DNA from: Siphonodentalium dalli
Taxonomy: Eukaryota; Mollusca; Scaphopoda; Gadilida; Siphonodentaliidae
Assembly (NCBI GenBank): GCA_032622095.1
Contig: CP136064.1
Location: 175,848,247-175,912,246, forward strand
Direction: 5' to 3'
Length of the DNA stretch: 64,000 bases
Of this stretch, positions 56,200 to 64,000 are shown piece after piece. Each line of letters begins with the position of its first letter. The first letter of the stretch is position 1. The notes below the pieces were generated by a model. That model saw only the letters and a program-made list of their open reading frames with translations. It was not told where the DNA came from and searched no databases. The position numbers and the translations under genes were made by a program.

Positions 56200-57140
56200 A
56201 ATAGCTAGGCCTACCACGGTAAACAAACAAAGGGAGACATTTTACCTTCACCACACAATACATGGACATTTACCTGTTTACAAACACATTATTAAAGTAA
56301 ACACATTATTAAAGTAACTTTTACCATGGTAGACCACAATAAGTGGAAAATTACCATGGTACTTGGTAGAATTCTGGTGAAAACTCAGTAACTAAGATGA
56401 CTTCATGAGACCACATTGACGTTACTTTTATCATGGTAGAACATAGTATAGGTGGTAATTTCACAATGGCATTCTACACTATATATGGGGAAAATACTGT
56501 GGCAGCAGTCTGACCGTGATAACTGGAGTACCTGGAAAGTTTACTATGGTAGTATGCTGTGTTAAATACTCATAATAGAGTAGGCCTACGGTACCTTGTT
56601 ATATGGTATTATACTGTGGAAGCATATATAGTCAAATGTAAAATATAGCTATATAAGTTAATATATATACCGAGGTAATTAAGTCCAGAAATATTGAGAT
56701 ATACCAAGGTATATTTTGACTTACCGAGGTATACCTATGTAAGTTAATATATATACCGAGGTAAGTCCAGATATACCGAGATATACCAAGGTATATTTGG
56801 ACTTACCGAGGTATACCAATGTAAGTTAATATATATACCGAGGTAAGTCCAGATATACCGAGATATACCAAGGTATATTTTGACTTACCGAGGTATATTT
56901 TGACTTACCAAGGTATATTTTGACTTACCAAGGTATATCTTGACTTACCTAGGTATATATTGGTTTACCTCGGTATATCTTGGTAAACTTACCAAGGTAA
57001 ATCACATATTACCATGGTATCACCTAGGTATATATTGGTTTACCGAGGTAATACTTGGTTTACCGAGGTAATACTTGGTTTACCGAGGTATATATTGATT
57101 TACCTTGGTAAAACCTTGGTAATATCTAGGTTTACCATGG
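56200..57140. repeat. right subterminal palindrome array
   Basis: Starts as sparse ACCATGGTA motifs. From about 56640 it becomes a tandem array with units such as TATATATACCGAGGTAAGTC, ACCAAGGTATATTTTGACTT and GGTTTACCGAGGTAATACTT. Confidence 0.78.
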
Positions 57141-57554
57141 TACATTTTTATATGGGATATTTGCACAATAATATATCTCATGAGTCTAAAAAGGTGTTAA
57201 TTTGCCATTAATTTATACCCGTGATTTACCATTATCGTATTTAGAAGACTCATATGGCTATTTCTCAATAATCCATAATGTATAGACATGGCTTGAGGGT
57301 ATTTTGACTTTCCAACTGTCAGATGAATCTGTCCGAACATCCCCTCCAATGATTGGAAAATTTTCAACTTATTATGGCAATTTCAGTTGAAATTGTTTTT
57401 GAAAGTAGGAAGTTATATGATTCTTGGTCTAAACTGGCATATATTGCACTAAATATTGTTTGGAACTTTAAGAACTATCTGATCAATTTCACCATTTTCT
57501 TGTCTAAAATTTCCAGCCGCTGTTTCAGGCATGGAATTTCCAAGTGTTGAAAAG

Positions 57555-57732
57555 TTTGAAACCACAACATTTCCCACCAATAAATATGAACCCTTCTGCA
57601 ATTGTATTATATTTTCAGCTGGCTGTCGTCTGCTTAAATTTCCTGAACACCCCTCTCAATAAATTTATAGACCATTCCAGTATATACTTTTATACATGAA
57701 TGGGAGAATGCATTCAGTATAGAAAGAGTTAA
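57555..57732 (-). mobile_element. TTAA MITE (CTAAATGGATTCTCCCACC family), reverse copy, start uncertain
   Basis: CATTTCCCACCAATAAATAT, TAGACCATTCCAGTATATAC and ATGGGAGAATGCATTC, ending GAAAGAGTTAA. The left boundary may lie further left. Confidence 0.55.
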
Positions 57733-57737
57733 AGACA

Positions 57738-58114
57738 TTAAAGACATATTATGGACATGTTCGGATGCGTGAAACTGATTATTTAGCACTCAGGCGCTAT
57801 GCCAACTGGGAGAATGGAGCATTCTACTAACATCATCGATATTAGCTTAAAGAAATGCCCCATACCACTCCATAGAAAACATCGTATTAACTAACCTCAA
57901 TTGTAAATATTTACATCTTAATTCGGGACGCAACTATCAGCGATAAACCAATGCAAATGATTTCGCCGTCGAGAGTCATAGCATTTAATTTATATATAAG
58001 AATGACGGTGTGTGTTGTAAATTTGGATTAATATTCGTAAAAATAACTAATTTGAGCAAGATTGTTCTCCATTTCTATTTGATCACCCTACCGGAGTGTT
58101 TCATATCACTTTAA
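57738..58114 (+). mobile_element. TTAA-flanked 380-bp element, copy 2
   Basis: Starts TTAAAGACATATTATGGACA and ends TCATATCACTTTAA. Closely similar to 20338-20718 in the same orientation. Confidence 0.73.
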
Positions 58115-59194
58115 ATGGTGATAAAACCCTTATAAATCAATCAATAATACAACAACATATTTGGATACTAAAACATTGGTATTGAGAGACCACAGAGGAC
58201 CATGGAAAATATTTACTCCACTGTAGGCACCGGTCAGATTTATACCAGGATATGCTGGGATGTGATAGAGTTACTCCTCTTTATTTATTAAGGTGGTTCT
58301 ATAAAGACCAATATTTCCACCTGAGAGAAATTTCTCCTCTAGTGACATTGTCACCTTCTATACTGTGTGCATACTAGTAGCGAAGGTGGCATCTTCCCTA
58401 TGTCATAATTCTGTTAATAATAAACTGGGGGTTAGTTGCATGATCAAAAGCTATATTCAATAGAAGAATATTATATAATTTAAAACCACATTCCGAACTT
58501 GGTTGGGGAGTAGAGCTAATTTTATGTCTACAAAAACTACGTTTATATCCTAACATATGCTCTTGTTTACAGAAAATGTGGAAAATCCTTTATAGGCCCA
58601 AAAAATGAACTGGGGATTTTCCCTATTTCTCATGGGCAATCGTGTGTTTAACTGTGTGACCGGATAACCAAATAAAAACAAAATCAAAAGTGAAGTGTGA
58701 TTTAGGCATACAATCAGAGAGCGCACAGGTAAACTGTGATCTCGTTTGGCTTATTGACCTGGCACCTGGTGACACATGTGTGTCAGTGTGTCAGTTGCAT
58801 GAATCCGCATTTATTATTCTGTACAATGTCGATTGACAGTTTGAGGACATATCTGAACATTTAGCTATATTTTAATTTATTGTCTCAACATCAAGTGGAA
58901 TTACATAATTATTTTGAGTATTTAGTGCATATATATATGCTAATTAAATTGTAAAGACTTATAGAAGGGATCAGTTCAGCTCCAGTGGAATGATGTTTAA
59001 CTACAGCTCCTCACAGCTGGAATTGCAAAAGATTTTTGTACCACTGATTTGCATTTATTGTATACTGGACATTGTTTATGAACTGTAGGAGGGTGTCACC
59101 CATACCCTCTCTAAAGTCTGTATCACAGTTAACCAAAAGGGATAACCCCTGATTCATTTCAGCCTAAATCCCCACCCATCACTATTATTAGGCC
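58115..59194. other. no feature recognised
   Basis: AT-rich sequence without an open frame of note, exon or clear repeat. Confidence 0.4.
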
Positions 59195-59274
59195 ATCACG
59201 AATATTATGACTCGTGCATACCAGTTAACAGAGGGTGACTCCTGCATAACAGTTAACGGAGGGTGACTCTTGCG
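59195..59274 (+). repeat. left remnant of the 28-bp minisatellite
   Basis: Two to three units of GCATACCAGTTAACAGAGGG and TGACTCCT. Interrupted at CTCTTGCG by the element that starts at 59275. Confidence 0.85.
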
Positions 59275-59518
59275 CAGGCCCCAAGCTAGGAGGCGACTGG
59301 GGGCAAAATTATCGCCTTCTCGCCGGCGACTTCACCCTCGGATGTCCACAAGGCAAAAACGAAGTCGCCTTCCAAATTTGACCAAACAAGCTTGGGATTT
59401 ACGGTAATTTTACTGGTGGAAATTTGACTTGTTTTTCAAAAAATATAGAGTCTTAAAACTGTTCTAACGAGGCAATTTTAATTATAAATTGTACATTGTG
59501 TACTGTATCCACATATTC

Positions 59519-59807
59519 TAATGGCAATCTCATACGACTTCCCCGTCGAGAACATTTTGGGCTGAAGTTTGTTAGACAGTGCCGCCCGCCTCCCCAAGAC
59601 CACCCACCCTGCCAAGTTTATTTCCTATAGTAATACTGTATTCTTGAAATGTGTCTCTCTGTGGTGTGATTCTTTGGGTATGCCCGTTATTTAGTAAAGG
59701 TGATTTTTTACTAAATAACGGGTATGTTTGAGTTACATTTCTTTGAAAAACTCAAAACATTGGGCGACAAATTTTCTCGACGGGGAAGTCGTATGATATT
59801 GCCATTC
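59519..59807. mobile_element. foldback MITE nested in the hAT-type element
   Basis: Arms ATGGCAATCTCATACGACTT and CCCCGTCGAGAA with their complements at the right. A central hairpin CCGTTATTTAGTAAA / TTTACTAAATAACGG lies at about 59688-59723. Confidence 0.78.
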
Positions 59808-60929
59808 TATTCACATTGTGTGCTTTTGGAAATGGCAAATTACGCTTTGCAATGAAGTTTATGATGAGCTACTCGAACATCTTAAGAAGAAGTTAGTCGT
59901 TATTTTGTTCCGCCGGGTCATTTTTTAACCGCAAATTGTACAGCCATGCATGGTCACCACCGCGCATGCACTAGCCTATGTAAAACAAATCATGATGTCT
60001 TTTTAATGTCTATGCATTTAAACTCTAAAAATATCCATGAATTTTTAATTTTAAGAAAGTAGTTTGCATCTGACTCCGTTTTCCCAATCCAACTTTTTTA
60101 CGTTTGGGAGTTGCAGATTTATTATGTAAACAATAGCACGTGCTCGCTTACTATTAAAAACAGGGTCGTGAAATCGTGAGTCTCACGCCAAAATAGTGAG
60201 AGTTAACGTATCTGTCAACTGTTGTAAATTAATTGCATGTACATGTACTTGGTTACAATGCAGGTATTTAAATAACTTTTTCTTGTATATTATAAGCTCC
60301 ACTGGTCTTTGTTAAGAACACATTAATCACTATTGTAACAGCTATCCAACTTGCCAAATTTATTGCTTTAATCATTTGTTAATCGGATTATCATCACTGA
60401 TCATACCATCGACGTTGGTATTCAATAATATTACAAGCTTTTCACAACTCCTTGATTAGTCCTTATTGTTTATTTTAACGGACACCCACATTACAGCAGT
60501 GACCAAAATCCTTTTCCAAAAATTTCAAATTTATAATAACAATTAATTTTTTCAGATATTAACTCGTTTAGGTGCATACCTCCGTTTCCCAAAACATTAC
60601 CTACAGGACGGGAAACGGATATATCCGTTTCCCACTTTATAATGGACTTGCTATCAGCGAATGATTCTTTTATAATTAAATGTTTTCCGTTTAGTAACAA
60701 GTATTCAATATAGGCCGATCACTCAGTGAGGGGTCCAGGAAGGTGTAACCTATTTTTGGCGTCACGTGGGGGGTCGCGTGCCGTGATTCGTGACGTCATT
60801 GCTCCAAAATGGTGGCGCTCAGTAGCCTAAGCCATTGACGCATAGACAAGTTTTCGGTTGGCAATCACCATGGCAGGTGAATATTGACCACCTCAGCGGA
60901 AGGAACAAGAAGCGGGGGCAATTTAAGTA

Positions 60930-61620
60930 TATTCATGGATCCTATTTCTTTGGAAAATAATTACATTTGATTCAAAATGTTGCATGCAGATATCTCGTAT
61001 AGCGAAATTACAGCCCACTAAATGCATAATTTGCCGAAAATCGGTTGCCATGTCAACCGGTTGCAATTTGGTGGTATCTACCCAAAAAATTGGAAGATCT
61101 ATAGAACACGAATGATCACCCATATATATATATTATTAGTTGTCACGTGGAGAATTCTGTCATGACAAATGGTCTGACCCAGCATTAAGTTAATGCATAC
61201 ATTGCTATAAACTGATATAAAAGTAAGCATTTTAACGTTAGAAAACGGGGCTTTGGTGGCCATTTTGAATGGCGCCCTCTGTCGGTGTTGGGTGATTTTC
61301 GAGCAAGGCTAGTTCCAGATGTTGGCAAAATATTCCTGGATCAATTAACTTCGAAATGATTTATATTTGATGTCGCAAACATATCGTCATACTGCGAAAT
61401 TACAGCCCCCAAACGCATACATTTCCGAAAATAGGTTGCTATGGCAACCGGTCGCAATTTGGTGGTATCTACCCAAAATTTCTAGAAGATTTATAGACTA
61501 TGGATGATTATCCATATAGTATGAGTTGTCACGCGGAGAATTCGGCCATAGCAAATGGTCTGACCCAACAATGAATAAACGCATAAATTGCTAAAAAATT
61601 ATATAAAAGTAAGCATTTCT
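60930..61620 (+). repeat. direct duplication of about 300 bp (two copies, about 400 bp apart start to start)
   Basis: Copies at about 60930-61235 and 61332-61620 share GCGAAATTACAGCCC, CGCAATTTGGTGGTATCTAC or its T variant, ACAAATGGTCTGACCCA-type and TATAAAAGTAAGCATTT. Both contain a GTTGCYATG...CAACCGG segment. Confidence 0.75.
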
Positions 61621-61648
61621 GCAAACAATCTCGTCTGTGAGTAATTTT

Positions 61649-62190
61649 TATGTTTACCCATACCATAGTATGGTAAACATAGTGTCGTTGCCCGGATTGA
61701 CCACTCGTCGTTAGTCCGTCCGTCTGTCTGTCTGTCTGTAGACACTTTACGCATGGTGCGATAACTGAAATATTTTCCATCTGATCGGAACCAAATTTTG
61801 TATATGAATTTCTCAGCACCAAATACAGATCGAGTTCGAATATGGGTTTGATCCGAGTTTTTTTTACGGAGTTATGGCCCTTTTTCAACTTAGAATTTAT
61901 GCATGCTGCCATAACTCAAAAAGAAATTATCTGACCATAACCAAATTTGGTATGTGAGTTGCTCAACCCAAAATACATATCGAGTTCGAATATGGGTTTG
62001 ATTCAATATTTTTTAATGGAGTTATGGCCCTTTGACATAGAATTCATGAATGCTTCGATAAATCAACAATTTTTCAACTGATAGGAACCAAATTTTGTAT
62101 GTGAGTTTCTCAACTCAAAATACAGATCAAGTTCGAATATGGGTTTGATCCGGTACTTTTTACTGGAGTTATGGCCCTTTGATTATTTTA
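61649..62190 (+). repeat. TTTACCCATACC-family dispersed repeat
   Basis: Head TGTTTACCCATACCATAGTA, CCGTCCGTCTGTCTGTCTG, then about four units with ATCGAGTTCGAATATGGG and GGAGTTATGGCCCTTT. The minus-strand frame at 61529-61912 crosses it and is spurious. Confidence 0.72.
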
Positions 62191-62880
62191 TTAATCGCTA
62201 AAATATATCAAAGATACACAGGTGGCACTGTCTAGATAGTATCTAATAAATCAGGTTCAGGATGCTATGAAGTTGTCTTCTCACACAGAGATAGTATCCT
62301 GTTACAATACCATGCAGTTGGTTCTCTCTTGTATTGAGTTAATTAACTGCTAGGAGATGTGTTGGCTGTATCAGATATACTTTATACTCTATAAGTATCT
62401 CTGGCCATATCATAGGTGGAATGTTTATACTATTATATTTTATATGCATGGTTATTTAAATTTCATCTTAAAGGCATAATCTGGTTTCATTGTTTAATAG
62501 CATTACCATTGGAATTTTGTTGGTTGCATGGGAAGACAACTTTGGTTTTCAAAGTTTTAAAAACTTGAGAGCTCTGTATCAGTCTATGGGAAAAAAATAA
62601 TTGTTCATAACACTTTTAGTACTGTAGGTCTAGTTTCTCAAAATAATCACGTCCCAAACGAGTTAAAAGTCATTAAGTCAACATTTTTTATTTTTAAATT
62701 AAAGTTATAAATTTAGGAAATACAAGTTCATGTTATCTATCTATACAGCTATTCTACTTGTGCTATCTTTCTATTTTTGGTAACCATGTATGTTTTATCT
62801 TGTTATTTAATCTTTTTATTGATGTTATAAATAAATCGATATTTGAAAATTGATAAGTGTTCTTATGTTTTTCTTAAGTC
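62191..62880. other. interior of the hAT-type element, nothing recognised
   Basis: AT-rich sequence with no transposase-like frame in either strand that I can see. Confidence 0.4.
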
Positions 62881-62982
62881 TCGCCACTTCTCCCTAGTTT
62901 GGGCTGAAGTCTCCCTAAAATCTCCAGAGGGAGAAGTCACTTCTCCCTGTTTTCAACCCCTAGCTTGGGCCCTGCTCTTGCG

Positions 62983-63535
62983 TAACAGTTAACATAGAGG
63001 GATGACTCCTGCATAACAGTTAACAGAGGGTGACTCATGCATGCCAATCAACTGAGGGTGACTCCTGCATATCAGTTAACATAGAGGGGTGACTTCTGCA
63101 TACCAGTCAACATAGGGTGACTCCTGCATATCAGTTAACATAGAGGGGTGACTTCTGCATACCAGTCAACATAGGGTGACTCCTGCATAACAGTTAACAT
63201 AGAGGAGTGACTCCTGCATACCAGTCAACAGAGGGTGACTCCTGCATACCAGTCAACAGAGGGTGACTCCTGCATACCAGTAACAGAGGGTGACTCCTGC
63301 ATACCAGTCAACAGAGGGTGACTCCTGCATACCAGTTAACAGAGGGTGACTCCTGCATATCAGTCAACAGAGGGTGACCACTGCATGACAGTTAAGATAG
63401 AGGAGTGACTCCGGCATACCAGTCAACAGAGGGTGACTCCTGCATAACAGTTAGCATACAGGGGTGACTACTGCATACCAGTTAACAGATGGGGGTGAAT
63501 ACTGAATACCAGCTAACACAGAGTGGTGACTCCAA
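62983..63535 (+). repeat. 28-bp minisatellite, main part
   Basis: About 19 units of GGGTGACTCCTGCATACCAG and TTAACAGA, some with a 30-bp variant (TTAACATAGAGG). The units become irregular after about 63440. Confidence 0.9.
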
Positions 63536-63536
63536 A

Positions 63537-64000
63537 ATTTACAGGCATGTTTAGGATCACCTCCAGGTAGTAGCTATCAAATTTGAAGGATTTTTGATGA
63601 AAAACATGGCTGCCGGCAGCCATCTTGGATTTTACTCTTTGCACAGCCTACAGATGACATCCCTCATATGATCATCATCATGGATCTTCGGGTGACCACT
63701 AGATTGGAGCCATCAAATTTTTCCGCATTTCTTTGAAAAACATGGCTGCCAGCAGCCATCTTGGATTTTACTCTTTACATGACTAAATCCTCGGCTCACC
63801 CTACATGCCACATCCCTCATCCGATCGAACCAAACTTCATATGGATCTTCTGGGTGGCCTCGGAGATCGGAGCCATATTTTTTTCTTAAATTTGTCAAAA
63901 AACATCGCTGGCAGCAGCCTTATTTGTTTTCAAATTTAAATCCATCAGTACAACCTGCAGCCTGCGTTTATTGGAGAAAATTGAAAAAAATTTATTTAGG
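63537..64000 (+). repeat. copy of the 13.4-kb satellite-like family, cut by the window end
   Basis: ATGGCTGCCGGCAGCCATCT, TTACTCTTTACATGACTAAA and TCATATGGATCTTCTGGGTG resemble the diverged units at 15690-16060. Confidence 0.7.

Larger units (their letters stand above)
53743..57240 (-). mobile_element. 3.5-kb inverted-repeat DNA transposon with subterminal TTACCNNGGTAA arrays
   Basis: The ends are inverted copies over about 85 bases: GGTAAATCGCGGGTATAAAT, AATGGCAAAATAACACC and TTTTTAGCCTCTTGAGATAT on the left, with the near complement at 57165-57240. The left end is interrupted by about 140 bases containing the 90-bp module (53845-53934), after which ATCCCATATAAAAATGTACC resumes the match. 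Inside each end is a dense array of TTTACCAAGGTAAA, TTACCATGGTAA and TATACCGAGGTATA palindromes (53985-54640 and 56200-57140). The centre carries a broken minus-strand frame (55285-55818). The superfamily is not recognised. Subterminal arrays of short binding-site-like motifs resemble the layout of CACTA-type elements, but the termini are not CACTA. Confidence 0.75.
59275..62974. mobile_element. 3.7-kb hAT-type element inserted in a minisatellite, with 8-bp target duplication
   Basis: Left end CAGGCCCCAAGCTAGG, right end (complement) CAGGGCCCAAGCTAGG, flanked by the exact 8-bp CTCTTGCG (59267-59274 and 62975-62982). The CAGGSCC start plus 8-bp duplication is characteristic of hAT elements. 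I find no hAT transposase. The interior holds a foldback MITE (59519-59807), a large direct duplication (60930-61620) and a TTTACCCATACC repeat (61649-62190), so it is non-autonomous or has lost its gene. Confidence 0.82.

Noticed and set aside
61529..61912. 127-codon minus-strand frame as a hAT transposase remnant
   Set aside because: It spans the duplicated block and the head of a TTTACCCATACC repeat (including the complement of the CCGTCTGTCTGT run) and shows no hAT dimerisation or zinc-finger motif.
62983..63535. CRISPR-like appearance of a regular 28-bp repeat
   Set aside because: Units are directly contiguous with no unique spacers, and the context is eukaryotic. It is a minisatellite.

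Overview
The window is strongly AT-rich animal nuclear DNA. It carries short exons with GT/AG splice sites, long introns, and a very dense and varied set of transposable elements, many nested in each other. The repeat types (several unrelated families whose heads contain CCGTCCGTC runs, many short inverted-repeat elements, a Helitron, hAT elements, LINE remnants) and the two host genes suggest a marine invertebrate, perhaps a lophotrochozoan such as a mollusc. I cannot name the species from the sequence.

Two host genes can be read. (1) On the + strand, four exons between 3481 and 7213 encode the C-terminal 137 residues of a mitochondrial-type Na+/Ca2+ exchanger (NCLX/SLC8B1 family). The upstream exons lie left of the window. 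(2) On the - strand, five exons between 42299 (start codon) and 29347 (stop codon) give a complete 148-residue protein of the vertebrate C22orf15/CXorf65 family. All four introns are phase 1 and all splice sites are canonical. No single long open reading frame shows this gene; it appears only when the exons are joined. The two genes converge tail to tail, about 22 kb apart.

Layout: 1-1918 is the 3' end of a frameshifted LINE. 3481-7213 is the NCLX 3' end with inverted-repeat elements in its introns. 7485-8365 is a hAT-type element with an exact 8-bp target duplication about 270 bp past the NCLX stop. 10824-11971 is a Helitron with a textbook 5' TC and a 3' hairpin plus CTAG. 13445-15505 is a satellite-like array of two alternating monomer types. 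16888-28130 is a patchwork of LINE fragments, MITEs and dispersed repeats. 29347-42299 is the C22orf15-like gene, its introns filled with MITEs and one hAT element (39473-40351). 42300-51310 is intergenic, with a 34-bp minisatellite, several foldbacks and a 152-nt palindrome. 51311-58114 holds three notable inverted-repeat elements. One of them, a 3.5-kb element (53743-57240), has subterminal arrays of TTACCNNGGTAA-like palindromes around a broken, unrecognised acidic reading frame. 59195-63535 is a 28-bp minisatellite split by a 3.7-kb hAT-type element. 63537-64000 begins another copy of the 13.4-kb repeat family.

The host genes show no evident functional link to each other. The main interest is the C22orf15-like gene model, the 51.9-57.2 kb inverted-repeat elements, and how precisely several insertions can be delimited by eye. 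No tRNA, rRNA, CRISPR array or bacterial-type operon was seen.
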